NCBI RefSeq assembly: GCF_019175385.1
Contig: NC_083341.1
Span: 91,166,321-91,230,320 of the forward strand
Source of the DNA: Lycium barbarum
Lineage: Eukaryota; Streptophyta; Magnoliopsida; Solanales; Solanaceae
DNA: 64,000 nucleotides
Direction of reading: 5' to 3'
Part shown: piece by piece, positions 20,408 through 32,900 of the stretch
Numbering within the stretch: the first letter of the stretch is position 1
Layout of the letters: each line of letters starts with the position of its first letter
The notes under the pieces: generated by a model
What the model saw: the letters and a program-made list of their open reading frames with translations, nothing else
Databases searched by the model: none
Told to the model about the DNA's origin: nothing
Position numbers and translations under genes: made by a program

Positions 20408-22009
20408 TGTCACGACCCAGCTAGGGGCTGCGACGGGTACCCGGGGCTAACCACCGAGCACCGCTCGCTCTGTCGCTCATTTTACTCATTTAATGCTCTT
20501 TTTATCATCTTTATACTCATAGCGGAGGAAAATCATATTTCGTATGAAAACATAAAATACTTTCATGTACATGTGCCCTTAGGCTATCAAAATAATATAG
20601 ATATGTATACAGTAGTGATCTCGTGAGACCATCTAACCCGCACTGCGTATCTACGAGCCTCTACTGGAGTGCTGAACATAGGGACGGGACAAGACCTCGT
20701 CATGCCCAAAAAAAGTACATATACATGGCTATATATATACACAAAAGAATAATCATAAGCACCTCCGGGACAATGGAGGGCTCCCAATCAGCTGACAGCT
20801 ACTACGGATCTGGATCGAGCTCTCCTCCCTGCCATTAGAAAGAAGGGACTAGCCTTACATACCTTTGACGTTTAACTAAGCTATCGTTCGCTTGTTCTCC
20901 TTCAATATCGCGTTTCTACCTTCAAAAGAGGATTCGTACTAACGTTAGTTAATCAACTATAAGAACGCACTACTATTTCTAGAGACAATTGGGCAGCACT
21001 TCCTTTGTTTATACTACTTTTCCCATATTTCATATCAACTTCCAACACCCACAACAACAATTACAATATAGCAATCAACAATCATCATTCATATACAATG
21101 ACCATGATCCACCATTTCTCTTCATTTTTCCCACATTTATGGTTTTGGGTTCGCTATCGTATTTTCTCATGTATCACACTTATCTCATGGTCTACATGTC
21201 ATTTATAACATATTCATACTCATAACACACTAACATTCATGATTCAATTCAACTACCATTCACTCATGGCACTATTCACTCATTTATGACCCATTTGCTA
21301 TGCTTTTCTACAATTCGGGTATCTTAACCTTCCAATACCTTAAACAACATGAAATGGTCATGAAACTTACCTTAGATGATGGTTGAACAAGCTTTGAATG
21401 GATTTACTCCTCTAGCACCAAAACCCTACTTCACCTTTCTTGGAACTTCTTGGTTTGGATGAACTTCACTTGAGTTTCACACACTTTGTTTCATAGATTT
21501 AATGTTGTTGATCATTTATTTCCTTGTTATTCTTAGGGTTGAAGTGTTTGGAGAATTTTCTAGAGAGTTCTTGAGTGGTGTAGATGAGAAATGAAATGAA
21601 AATGAATGAAAAGGGTCCCTTATATTAATCACAAAATCTGATTTTTATGAACAGTTGTCGGGATGCACAGTGGTCGTAAACCCACTTTACGGGCCGTATT
21701 CTGGTTTACGGTCCGTCCTTCGCGACCGTATTTAAGCATAACAGAACCAGAAAGGCATGCTGGAGATCATGGCAATTTACGACTCAGTTTACGGGCCGTA
21801 TTTCGATTTGCGGTCCGTATTCCAAGCCATTTTTAACCATTTGAAGCATTTGACAGAAAGTTGAAATTTTTGAAAGGTTGGAGGACGATAGCAGTTTACG
21901 GTCCGTAAATCACTTTACGGGCCGTATTCCACTTTACAACCAACTGGCTCAAAGTGCAAACCCGCAACTTTTCATTGTACGTTCGCGGGGAAATTTCTGA
22001 GGTGTAACA
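20408..22009 (-). mobile_element. Solo LTR, Tekay-like, 1.6 kb
   Basis: Plus-strand ends TGTCACGACCC and GGTGTAACA with perfect flanking duplications GGTCG (20403-20407 and 22010-22014). No internal region. Contains donor-like GCCTTACATACCTT (20852-20864), GGGCAGCACTTCCTTTGTTTA (20990), leader and palindrome cluster (21655-21945). It lacks the three-hairpin module, apparently by deletion. Confidence 0.9.
21600..21945 (-). promoter_or_regulatory. LTR promoter with CGGNCCG palindromes
   Basis: Several copies of TTACGGGCCGTA and TTTACGGTCCGT between 21655 and 21945, upstream (on minus) of a TATA-like TAATATAAGGG near 21620-21630. Same layout as the other Tekay-type LTRs but with a different palindrome core (GGGCC and GGTCC). 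Confidence 0.55.
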
Positions 22010-22394
22010 GGTCGACTGCGAGTAAGTAATATACGGGCACCATATTGTAAGGAGCAGGTATGTAAGTGTTTGGGGGAGGTGAAGCATATGCTTCCATCGG
22101 GAATTCTTCCTTTCTTTTGGGTTTTGGGCTAGGAGTGTGGGATATGTTTGCCACGTCTTCCTTCTTCTTCCTTATAAACCTGGCTGAGCTTGACCCAGTG
22201 GACTTTCCGGTCATACTTATGATTCGGCCTGTTTTGAGACCTTCTTCTATGGCCTCTCCCATTTTGACCAGTTCGAAGAACGGTCTTCCGGCCATTGAAA
22301 GCATTCTGTCATAAAAGTCTGTTTCTTGCGAACAGATGAACACCGACACTAATTCTTCCTCGCCCATTAGATACAAATATTGATAGCACATCAT
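22010..22394 (-). pseudogene. Tat gag central fragment
   Basis: Encodes MGEEELVSVFICSQETDFYD, MLSMAGRPFFELVKMGEAIE, EGLKTGRIISMTG, the region of Tat gag just after the capsid domain (consensus with a 'FYD-M-GRPF-E-VKMGE-IE-GLKTG' pattern). The gag N-terminal half is not found to the right, so the element is truncated or interrupted near 22400. Confidence 0.75.
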
Positions 22395-22916
22395 TTTGGT
22401 TTCAATGACCCCTTAATTTGACTAAAAAATGCATCAGAACAAGCCTCACAACACACATGAGTGACAAAAGAGACCATGCTATCATATTTCCAAGCCATTT
22501 AAACTTACTCTACTCATGCTTTGTAGTTTTTCTAGGTTATATCCTGATATAACAGTAGGCATGTATCATCATTAAAGTCATAAGACCCTAAGTTTATACA
22601 ATCAGTAAAGGTTTATGGACAGTTATGTTATTTCCAACCCAAATGGCCACCACACTACCTGGCTGGTGCATTGGCCTTACCATAAGAAATCCGAGAGCAA
22701 TATATCTCGTGACACGCTCCGCGTGGCTTTTTTTTTTAAAGTCCCGGAAATATTATTGTTTTCGTAAAGTAAAGACCCTGAAACAGGTTCACGAACACCA
22801 TCAATGTCTACTGGAGGAGCGGAATTTTGATTTGTGCTCATAGAGTGGATTTTATCCCCATTTTGTAGACGGGTTGGGACCGGCCTTCTATCCTGGTGAA
22901 CAATGTTCCACTGATT
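22395..22916. other. Unassigned AT-rich stretch, probably partly organelle-derived
   Basis: No open frame of note. 22395-22640 is unrecognised. 22640-22916 directly abuts the mitochondrial-type tRNA pseudogene and may be part of the same mitochondrial insertion, but I cannot identify it by eye. Contains a 10-T run near 22730. Confidence 0.35.
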
Positions 22917-22990
22917 AGGCGGGGACAGGATTCGAACCAGCAATCTTCAGGTCATGAGCCTGATGAGTTGACCAATTCCTCTACCCTGAT
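22917..22990 (-). tRNA. trnfM: Mitochondrial-type tRNA-fMet(CAU) pseudogene (NUMT)
   Basis: Minus strand reads GGGTAGAGGAATTGGTCAAC, anticodon stem TCAGG/CCTGA around loop CTCATGA (anticodon CAU, plus-strand 22954-22956), T-arm GGTTCGAATCC and CCCCGCCT 3' acceptor. This matches plant mitochondrial initiator tRNA rather than nuclear or plastid forms. The 5' acceptor strand reads ATCAGGG and no longer pairs with CCCCGCC, and the T stem has one mismatch, so it is a pseudogene or the insertion border lies at about 22986. Confidence 0.82.
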
Positions 22991-23096
22991 TAATTTTTTT
23001 TTATCAAAGCCGGGGAATTTCTTCGAGTATGAGTAATGATATTGTATTGATTGGGAATCATTTAACTGGGGACTCCTTGCCGGCTGAGACTCCCGC
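22991..23096. other. Unassigned flank left of the 25.8-kb unit
   Basis: No gene. Ends GACTCCCGC; with the 25.8-kb unit removed it joins CCCGCGCAGTGGG at 48856. Confidence 0.4.
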
Positions 23097-23266
23097 TGTC
23101 ACAGCCCAACCGAAGGACTATGACGGACACCCAGAAGCTGACCTCCTAGATGCCACTAAACGTACATGACATATCTGCTCATGCTCATTCTGGGCCACCT
23201 GAGGGCACTTACAACATGATCTGCTGACTGATAGATGTCATAAACTGGAGGGTCACAGCCCTCAAA

Positions 23267-23322
<56 letters not shown>

Positions 23323-23636
23323 GCATCACTAAACTGAACCGGGGTACAAGCCGACAAGGCTACCCGATAAAACTATGTAACCAGACATGTGCTGAGCGGG
23401 CCACACTGTCTGACTGAATATAAGCGTCTATGAGCCTTTACTGACATACTGGACATGCTGCGGATGGGACAGGGCCTCCGCCCTACCCATAGCATCAGGA
23501 CACATACCCGATCTAGACGGCAACTCCGACAAGAGAGGAGTGCTGCACTATCAAACTGAAGAAGTAGCCTAAGGATGCGATCTGTCTTCTTGGCTATCTG
23601 AACCTGCGGGCATGAACGCAACCCCCCCCCCCCCCC
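23097..23636 (-). repeat. U5-type part of LTR family Y
   Basis: TGTCACAGCCC start, then CATGCTGCGGATGGGAC and CCTGCGGGCATGAACGCA, the usual order of an LTR in this superfamily. It stops in a C-run (23622-23636) at the first hairpin of the three-hairpin module, where Tekay LTR sequence takes over. Confidence 0.65.
23269..23319. repeat. (AT)n microsatellite
   Basis: About 25 uninterrupted AT units, directly inside the left 170-bp inverted end. Confidence 0.95.
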
Positions 23637-23642
23637 TGTGCA

Positions 23643-23700
23643 CCTGCGGGCATGACGCAGCGTCCACAAACAAAAGGACGTCAGTATGAAGAATGTACTG
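23643..23700 (-). ncRNA. Three-hairpin LTR module
   Basis: CTGCG/CGCAG, CGTCC/GGACG and CAGTAT/GTACTG stems. The middle stem has the CGTCC/GGACG pair set. Confidence 0.6.
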
Positions 23701-23916
23701 AGTATGTAAAGACTGATCAATATCAATATGAAAGCTTAAGAGTCAACATATGAGATAGCATAACATGGGAGATAATAATATCGTCATCATAGCACTTACT
23801 TGCTTTCCACAAGGACATTCTATTACTATTGCGTATCCATGTACATATATCTATATCCGTATTTATTTACCTTCACATTCATTTTTATAACATATTCGTA
23901 CTCATATTGATGTCAT

Positions 23917-23963
<47 letters not shown>

Positions 23964-25185
23964 GCTATTGCGTGCCCGACCATAAAGGTTCGGTGTTTCA
24001 TACATACTTGGCCAACCAAGGCTCAAGGTCATACATACCTGGCCCTACCAAGGCATCAGGGTTATCCGTACCTTCTGCAGAAGTGCGCGCGCGTTTCATA
24101 ATCATATACATACTCTATACATATTCATATACATATATTCTTACCCGGCGTCATAAGCTCGGGGTCTTATTATAGCCCTTCATAGGCACACATACATATA
24201 ATAGCTCATAAGCATCTTTAGCATCATTTTATTCTCATCATCATTACTATTATTGTCATTATCGTTACATCTACCCTATAGGCTTACTCGTCATACGAGG
24301 AACTAAGTACAATCGTAGCACATCGAGCATCGGGAGCTTACTAGCTTGGAGAATCAAATCGTTTGAAGGGAATCATAGTCTTATAGGAGATTTAGACGTT
24401 TGGACAAAGAACCATGCCTTATGAAAGAAGGGTTAGCCTTACATACCTTTTCGTTCGACTATATAACACTTGCACTTTCCCTTCCATGCTTGCGTTTATA
24501 CCTTCATCAAGGTCATACTATCGTTAGAATTGACAACTAGCATAAATGGCTAAAGCTAGGGAAATTCGGACATCATCTCCTTTATTTATACAACATTCCT
24601 CCATATCGTAATTCAACACCCAAACGTCAACAATACATTTACAATATCATAACAATAGCCTTTAGTCATCTACATTATCCATATTCTCAATTCACTTCCA
24701 ATTTTCCATATTCAAGACCATAACACACGATTTCGTCCATTCACATACAATTCCTATTTCATGATCTTAACGTCATTTATAACCCATTCATGTCTCAACA
24801 CAACAACAATCATGATTCAATTCAAACTATTTCTCAAAACGTCACTATTCATCTTTCATAACCCATTTTGCTATACTCTTCTAAAATCCAAGCATTTCAA
24901 CTTCCAAATACCTTAAAAAACATATAAATACCATAAATCTGACCTTAGATGTTATAGGAACAAGCCTTAGTCGAAATACTCCACTTGAGCAAAAACCCTA
25001 GTTTTTCTCCATTTGGATTTCTTGACTTGAATGATCTTTAATGGGTTTGCTTACACTTGATTCACTTATTTTGTGTTGTTGATCACTAAAAACCCTTGAA
25101 AACTTCTGGAATATATGTAGAGAGATTTTTTAGAGAGAAGGGGTGTCAAGAAGAAATGAAATGAAATAACCTTGGTCCCTTACCT

Positions 25186-25365
25186 TTATTGGACAAAATT
25201 TGTCCCGACCAAACATACGGACCAACATACGGTCCGTATAAATTGTACGGGCCGTATGTTTGGTCGTACAATTGGTCCAGAGAGTTTGGACAATCTGGGT
25301 TGATTATACGGTCCCAAACATACGGACTGTATAAATTATACGGCCAGTATGTTTGGCCGTATAAT
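25186..25365 (-). promoter_or_regulatory. LTR promoter palindromes (left Tekay LTR)
   Basis: ACATACGGTCCGTATAAA, ACGGGCCGTATG, TATACGGCC and related units at 25207-25364; an AATAAAGG TATA-like box lies just downstream on minus (near 25195). Nearly identical to 47436-47613. Confidence 0.6.
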
Positions 25366-25707
25366 CCCCAGTGATCCCGAAGTTCGTTTCGTCGTCTCGT
25401 TTGATCTCCAATCCTTATGGAACCGTCTTAACACTTGTTCAACACTTCAATACCAATCCAAGGGAAGTTATCACTCTTCTCCAAGGCATCATTAAGCCCT
25501 TACTAACTCATTACTCGTAATTTCTTTCCGATGCTTATCAAAATACTTTGCCTTCTCTTTGCAATCCTCTTCCCCCATCTCTAACATCTTTGAACTCTCA
25601 CCTAGAATCATCGAATGTCATCACTCGCCCATGGAAACATCGTATACTCATACTCCTCACTAGTTCATCCACTTGCGTACCAACGGAAGATTTTTCGAGG
25701 TGTAACA

Positions 25708-25750
25708 TTCTCCCCCCCCCCCCTTAAGAACATTCGTCCTCGAATGTTAA
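25708..25750 (-). promoter_or_regulatory. Polypurine tract and palindrome of the Tekay element
   Basis: Read on minus: a long G run with AA before TGTTACACC. Adjacent is the perfect palindrome AACATTCG-TCCT-CGAATGTT. Confidence 0.8.
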
Positions 25751-25916
25751 AGTCTTCGGGGATTCTATAAACATTTCGCTAGAGTTTCCTCTGTAATATG
25801 ACACTACCATCCTGTCACAACAGCCCGCAATAACAATGCCTCACAGGGCAACAACATAATAGCAATAGAATTTGGCCACACACGACCCAAAAGCATAAAA
25901 GCAAAACATACATACC

Positions 25917-27380
25917 TTATGATCTTGACGTCTCATCTTGGATCTCTTCCAAGGGCTGAAATAACTGCGGGTATCTGGATCGCATGCTTTCTTCCGCTTC
26001 CCACGTCATTTCCTCTCGTTTACTGCTTCTCCATAGAACCTTAACTGAGGCCACCTCTTTGTTTCTAAGCCTCCGTACTTGCCTATCTAGTATGGCAATG
26101 GGTACTTCTTCATAGGTCAATTTCTCTGTCACTTGCACATCATTTACTGGGACGATCCTGGTAGGATCTCCAATACATTTCCGGAGCATCGAGACGTGGA
26201 AAACTGGATGAACTGACTCCAAATCGGGAGGTAGATCTAACTCATAGGCCACCTTGCCTATCTTGCGCACAATCTCATAAGGCCCAATATACCGGGGACT
26301 AAGCTTCCCCTTTTTGCCAAATCTCATAACGCCCTTCATTTTCGACACTTTCAAGAATACCCAATCCTTAACTTGGAACTCTAAGTCTCTTCGACGATTA
26401 TCTGCATAGGACTTCTGACGACTTTGAGCCACTAACAACCGATCTTGTATGAGCTTGACTTTCTCTATGGCTTGCTGGACCAAGTCTGGCTCTATCAACT
26501 GAGCCTCTCCTATTTCAAACCACCCAATTGGGGATCTATATTTTCGCCCATATAAAGCCTCATACGGTGCCATTTGAATGCTAGAATGATAACTGTAATT
26601 GTAAGAAAATTCAATGAGTGGCAAATGATCATCCCAACTACCTCCAAAATCTATCATACATGCCTGTAACATATCTTCAAGAGTCTGAATAGTACGTTCG
26701 GCTTGTCCATCGGTCTGTGGATGAAATGCCGTGCTAAGGCTCACTTGGGTCCCTAAACCTGCTTGGAAAGACTCCCAAAATTTAGCTGTAAACTGAGTTC
26801 CTCTGTCTGAGATAATCGATACTGGAACACCATGGAGTCTCACTATCTCTTTAACATACAGTTTTGCATAATCTTCAGCCACATACGTCGTCCTGACTGG
26901 CAAGAAGTGAGCTGACTTTGTGAGTTTATCAACAATCACCCATATGGAATCATACCTACGTCGAGAACGGGGTAAGCCTGTAATGAAATCCATGTTAATC
27001 ACTTCCCACTTCCAAGTTGGGATTTCTATAGCTTGCAACAATCCGCCCGGCTTTTGGTGCTCGATTTTCACTTGTTGGCAATTAGGACATTGAGCCACAA
27101 ATTCCGCTACATCTTTCTTCATCCCATTCCACCAATATATAGACTTGAGATCATGATACATTTTCGTCGCTCCGGGGTGGACAGAATAATGGGAATAATG
27201 AGCTTCTCTCAATATTTTGTGGCGTAGCCCCGCCACATCGGGAACACATAATCTGCCTCAACATCGAAGGACTCCGTCTCCTGAAATATCAAATGATGAC
27301 TCCTCTTTCAGGGGGAGTGTATCTCTGTACTGCATTAGCATGGGATCTTCGTATTGCCGCTCTTTCACCTCCGCGACTAG
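25917..27380 (-). CDS. Tekay integrase with chromodomain (C-terminal part of pol)
   Basis: An open frame of 439 residues from 27236, with the family frame beginning further up near 27380 behind a TGA stop (LRC, stop, GRLCVPDVAG). Zinc-finger residues: HYSVHPG and CPNCQQVK. DDE core: MDFITGLPRSRRRYDSIWV, ISDRGTQFTAKFWE and DGQAERTIQTLED. Then the GPY module SPRYIGPYEIVRKIG, VHPVFHVSMLRKC and a C-terminal chromodomain VAILDRQVRRLRNKEV-type, REEMTWEAEESMRSRYPQLF. Integrase inserts the cDNA; chromodomains steer insertion toward heterochromatin. Best-preserved pol piece in the window. Confidence 0.9.
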
Positions 27381-27951
27381 CGACGAAACTGTTGAATTTT
27401 GAATAGTAGTTCCCTTGTTACCTGAGTCCACTACTCGGACTCCTAGGCTAGCTAATTGCTGAAGCTAACGAGTCATTTCTCTCTTCTCCGGTCGTACATC
27501 ACATAAACTTCCCATAGATCTGCGGCTGAGAGCATCAGCTACAACATTCGCCTTTCCGGGGTTATACAAGATATCAACATTATAATCTTTTAGCAACTCT
27601 AGCCATCGTCGTTGCCGCAAATTCAACTCTTTCTGCCTGAAAATATACTGAAGGCTCTTATGATCGGTATAAATATCCACATGGACACCATATAAATAGT
27701 GTCTCCATATCTTTAAAGCATGAACCACTGCGGCCAATTCTAGATCGTGGGTCGGATAATTCTGCTCATGTTTCCGCAGTTGCCTTGAAACATATGCAAC
27801 CACTTTACCGTGCTGCATCAATACACAGCCTAGCCCAACACCTGAAGCATCACAATAAACAACATATCCTTCCAATCCCTCTGGAAGTGTCAAGACTGGT
27901 GCAGAAGTCAACCTATCTTTCAACTCTTGGAAACTACGTTCGCAAGCATCT
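27381..27951 (-). CDS. Tekay RNase H domain (broken frame)
   Basis: [20 protein letters not shown] then [50 protein letters not shown] and [11 protein letters not shown]: the four acids of RNase H (D, E, D, D) are present. It degrades the RNA strand during reverse transcription. Frame ends at a TAG stop after EKREMTR (about 27468), whereas the family reads on into integrase. Upstream it rejoins reverse transcriptase at 31149 across the solo LTR ([13 protein letters not shown]). Confidence 0.88.
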
Positions 27952-30900
27952 TGTCATGACCCAACCCCGTGGGCCGCGACTGGCACCCTAGTTGGGTACC
28001 CGTACATACCTACCTGACCGAATTTCGTATCGTACAGATTTTTCTTTTCAAACGGATATTACAGAAGTAGGCCGATACAAATACGGCACGCGCGCAAACA
28101 TATATATATATACCTGAACATGCAGACATTTACAGATAAGCCGATAAGGCTAACATACAGACGAAACCCGTAACCCACACATCTATCTACAGGCCTCTAC
28201 AGACATACAGAATCATATGACGTGACAGGGCCCCGCCGTACCCAGAACTTCCATACATACAGAACATACGGAAAACAGAAGATATATATACCAAAGTACA
28301 TGCTCCGAATCAAAATGAGCTCTTCAAGATAGCAGAACCTGTGCCCTAGACTGGCGGCGTGTCACCGAGTGCGCCTGTACCTGCGGGCATGTAACGCAGC
28401 CCCCGAAGAACGGGGGTCAGTACGAAAAATGTACCGAGTATGTAAAGCAGAAACATAACAGATACAATCATAGTCCGAACCGAAGTCACAGAAACATAAC
28501 GGACAGAACCATACATCAGACAGACGGGCAGAGTCATGATCCAGACAGACATACATAATCGTGGTCCATACAGATAAACAGAATCATGGTTTGGACAGAC
28601 CGACGGAATCATAATCCGGACAGACGAGCAGAATCAGAATCCATACGGACATACAGAATCAGAATCCATACGGACATACAGAATCAGAATCCATACGGAC
28701 ATATAGAATCAGAAGCCATATGGACATACAGACATAGTCGTAATTCAGACGGACAGACAGAATTATGCATGCAGAGTAGTGCAGAGTCATACTGAACCAT
28801 ACAGAATCATACAGAGGCATGTGCTTATATAGATACTGATGGCACATGCATACAGACATACAGATTTCGGCCCTGTCTGGGGGCGCGGTAACAGAACCCG
28901 GCCCTCTTAGTACGGGACGCGGTGGACAGACAGAATCAGATCAGATCATATGCCATCCTGGCCGCCATCCCCATACACAGATCATAGTATCATACAGACA
29001 TACAGATCCTGGCCCGTACGCCGAGGGACGCGGTGAACAGTGCAGAGAAATATTTACGATAACAGAACCTGGCCCGGGATGCAGTGAAGGAATGCATTGA
29101 GACAGCCACGAACAGATCCATGGGAAACCACATACATACAGACTCACATACAGACTCAATCAGACTAAAGGGTGCCAAACGGCGAGCCAAAATCAGAGTA
29201 TACGGATAGTATGCATAGTACGCGCCTATATCCTACTTGGGAAGGCACGACAGATTATTATCAGAATCGGATTCTCAGATGTTCAGAAGTTAATTTATAA
29301 GAATTTCATAAAAATAGTTGTATCATAATCAAAATAATAGTTCAGATGGTTTCTGAGAAAATCGGACAAAACGGAAGTATTTAATGTATTACAGAAGATA
29401 TCGGGCCTTGCGGGCCCGCCTCGGACCAACTCGAGGCAACATATGTAAATTATCGCTAATAGACCTTATGAGGTCATCCATAATCGTTTGGAAGTGTTCC
29501 GACTCCGTTTAGGGGAGTTTTGTACAAAAATTCACTTTAAAGGCAATTTGTAAGAAAATAGCTTCAATTGAATTGAAGGAATTAGAGCGGTTTTCCGTCT
29601 CAAATTCTGGGGAACGGAGTCGTACTTAAGGCTCGCGGCCGAGCCTATCACATCCAGAACATGCCTAGGAACAAAGGAAAATGCTTCACATACCTCGATA
29701 GCGCCTTACGCTCGCTTGGCGTCGATCCCAATCTCGTCCAAAATCTAGAAATGGTCAAGTTTACCATTTGTTAGTTTCAAACTTTTCAATAATCCAACTT
29801 AACACATGTTTGCCTACCGAAATTTCGGCAGCATTTCCTCTGTATATAAGACATCCCCGAGACTTAGCTCGGCTCAATTCACTACACAACAACCCAGAAC
29901 AACAGCAAAAACAACAACAGACATTAAAACACACACTATGGCATCACTAGCCATCGTTTCGGCATAACGGCACATCTTTCGTTTCAAACTTACATTTCCA
30001 AACCAAACTTGTTATTTTGATATTCATCACCCACCAAATTCATTACAACATACATCGGAAGCATCCATACCATTTTCACCCAATATTCATAAGGTATGCG
30101 AACATTCAAACTTTCCATTAAGCCACTACTTTTCCAATTTTTCCTAACCTTCAACATACAAGTTCATTATACATTTCCATCTTCCAAATTCATCCACAAT
30201 AATCATAATTTTCCTCTTGATACTTTCATTTCCATTTTTACATAAACCATAACAAAGTTGTATGTTTTCCTACAACAACTTAATAACCATTAAGTTCCTT
30301 CACTCTCCTCACATAATCCATGATTAAAACAACCAAAATATTAATTCAAATCAGTCCATCAATTTCAATTAAAACAGCCCCTCACCCATAAATTTTAACA
30401 AAACAACAAACGAGTTTATAATGCTGTTTTCTCCGTTCTAATTCGTTAAAACTCTAAATAAACACTTTAATAACATAAAAGGAATTTTATAAATACCTTA
30501 TCAGAAGATCCACCACGAAAATTTCATCCCCCAAGACCAATATTTATCTCAAATTGAAGGCAACGCAACGTACAACGTTTTTCTCTTCATGAGCTTCGGG
30601 ATTCGGAGCTCGGATTTTGATCAAAATGACCTTCTTAGCCTTGAAGTTTTCTCTCTCTCTCTCTAATGGAATTTTCTGGATCTTTTCTGATCTGAAATGT
30701 GGAGGAGGAGGCTGAAAACTCCCTTAAATAATAAGGAAATGGGCCTGACCCGGATTGGAATCGGGTTGGGCCCATTTCACTGCCCAGCTTGACCTTTCCG
30801 CCTTAAAATGTCCATATCTCCTTGTACCGATGTCGCCTGGGAGCCCACGACCTACCGTTGGAAAGCTATTTCAATTATCTACAACTTTTATATCTGGGCA

Positions 30901-31148
30901 TTTTCCCAAATTCTAAACTTATAATGCCGTTTTTGCCCCTCCAAGTCAGGTCATCCGAAAACGTTTTCTTAAAAATATTCGTTTGGAGGGCTTCCACTTT
31001 GATTTGGCCCCAGGGCCCTTCACGGGTTGTGTTTAAATTTACATATACGATTCATATAACTTTTCACATGTCCCAAAAAAAAAAATAGATGTGTGGGCCC
31101 CACCTCAGCTTACAAATAATTCGACGTTCGAAAATGCAGGATATAACA
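27952..31148 (-). mobile_element. Solo LTR, 3.2 kb, in Tekay pol
   Basis: Plus-strand ends TGTCATGACCC and GGATATAACA with perfect duplications CATCT (27947-27951 and 31149-31153). Contains three-hairpin module, a region of ACAGAATCATACGGACAGAC-type short repeats (28450-28860), the GGGACGCGGTGRACAG hairpin unit (28900, 29020), donor-like GCTTCACATACCT (29683), GGCAGCATTTCCTCTGTA box (29826), and a CT-rich leader (30645). Confidence 0.9.
28381..28436 (-). ncRNA. Three-hairpin LTR module
   Basis: CTGCG/CGCAG, CCCCCG/CGGGGG and CAGTAC/GTACCG stems. Confidence 0.55.
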
Positions 31149-31992
31149 CATCTGTCCACTGAAACTTTGCCGATTTCTGGGTCAATCTTGTAAGTGGTGC
31201 AGAAATAGAAGAAAAACCCTCAACGAATCTCCTGTAATAACCTGCTAAGCCCAGAAAGCTACGTACCTCCGTAGGAGTTGTGGGCCGTGGCCAAGTCTTC
31301 ACAGCCTCAATCTTTTGGCTATCCACTCGAATACCATCGGCTGCAACAATATGCCCTAGGAATGCCACTGAGTTCAACCAGAACTCGCATTTGGAAAACT
31401 TTGCAAACAACTCTCGAGTTCGAAGAACTCCAAGGACAATACGCAAATGATCCGCATGTTCTGCCTCGGTTCTAGAATACACCAAGATATCGTCGATGAA
31501 TACAATCACGAACAAATCCAGAAAGGGCCTGAACACATTGTTCATCAAGTCCATGAACACTGCCGGCGCATTGGTTAGCCCAAATGACATTACTCGGAAC
31601 TCAAAATGGTCGTATCTCATTCTGAAGGCTGTCTTAGGGATATCTTTCTCCCTAACTCTCACTTGGTGATACCCGGACCTCAAATCGATCTTTGAAAACC
31701 ATTTGGCACCTTGCAACTGATCAAATAAATCATCAATCCTCAGAAGAGGATATTTGTTCTTAATCGTCACTTTATTCAATTGCCGATAATCAATGCACAT
31801 TCTCAACGAGCCATCTTTATTTCGGACAAACAATACGGGTGCTCCCCACGGGGATGAACTAGGCCTAATGAAGCCTTTATCAAGCAAATCTTCCAATTGC
31901 TCTTTCAACTCTTTCAATTCTGCGGGAGCCATTTTATAGGGAGGAATAGATATAGGCTTAGTGTCTGGAAACACCTCAATAGCAAAATCAAT
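31149..31992 (-). CDS. Tekay reverse transcriptase
   Basis: From 31974: [100 protein letters not shown], then [10 protein letters not shown] (catalytic FIDD) and [20 protein letters not shown]. All polymerase core motifs are in one frame. Directly upstream, LPGLPPER is followed by TAG where the family has Glu (ER-E-IDF), so the link to gag/protease is cut by one nonsense codon. The 3' end is interrupted by the solo LTR at 31148; RNase H continues at 27951. Confidence 0.92.
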
Positions 31993-32900
31993 CTACCGCT
32001 CGGGAGGAAGGCCTGGAAGCTCTTCCGGGAACACATCCGGGAATTCATTCACCACTGAAACTGACTGTAGAGTCGGCGACTCAGCTTCAACATCTTGAAC
32101 TCGTACTAGATGATAAATACACCCTTTTGTGATCATTTTCCTTGCCTTTAGATAGGAAATAAACCTACCTTTTGGTGATGCCGTATTTCCTTTCCATTCT
32201 AAAACTGGTTCTCCCGGAAACTGGAAACGAACCATTTTCATCCGGCAATCAACATTGACATAACAAGAATCCAACCAATCTATACCCATAATGACATCTA
32301 AATCTACCATCTTTAGTTCATGCAAGTCAACTATAGTACGGCAGTCACATATCACAACTACACAATCTCTATATACTCGGCTAGCTATTACCGATTCACC
32401 CACGGGTGTAGACACCTCAAAAGGTTTGATCGACTCCGGCTCGATTTTAAATCGACCCGCTATATAGGGAGTAACATATGACAATGTGGAGCCCGGATCA
32501 ATCAAAGCATATACATCATGAGAGAATACCGATAATATACCTGTGACCACGTCAGGAGAAGACTCAAGATCTTGGCGTCCAGCCAAAGCAAAAATACGGT
32601 GCTGAGGACCGCTAGAAGTGGGAGCTCTCCCTCTGCCTCTACCATGGCCGACTGGCGCATGTGAACCTGGCCCCGTAGGGCGTGCAGATGCTGAAGATCC
32701 GGCTGCCGACCCTGATGGCTGGGTCCTACCTCTACCATGTACTGAGGGGCAATCACGCATGATATGGCCTGGTCGACCACATGAATAGCAACCATCTGAG
32801 CCCAATCGGCATCGACCCATATACAACTTCCCACACTGGGAACATCGTGGTACAGGTGGCCTTGACTGACCTGAATCATCTCTGAACTGAGGTCCTGAAT
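31993..32900 (-). CDS. Tekay gag zinc knuckle and protease
   Basis: Minus translation: SGPQFRDDSGQSRPPVPRCS, QCGKLYMGRCRLGSDG, knuckle CYSCGRPGHIMRDCP (CCHC), Ser/Gly/Pro-rich linker, then aspartic protease HDVYALIDPGSTLSYVTPYI with catalytic DPGS, and the RT-proximal NEFPDVFPEELPGLPPER. Ends at a TAG stop before RT. The frame continues upstream into gag at 45002 once element T is removed. Confidence 0.9.

Larger units (their letters stand above)
23637..25707 (-). repeat. 3' LTR of the Tekay element (left part recombined)
   Basis: Aligns with 45912-47955 from the module onward (AACGGAAGATTTTTCGAGG end, GGTGTAACA). The outermost 0.4 kb is missing and replaced by family Y sequence, the switch lying at the C-run before 23637. 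Contains (CA)n(TA)n at 23918-23963, repeated AAGG hairpins (23985-24070), donor-like site 24437-24450, leader and promoter palindromes. Confidence 0.85.
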
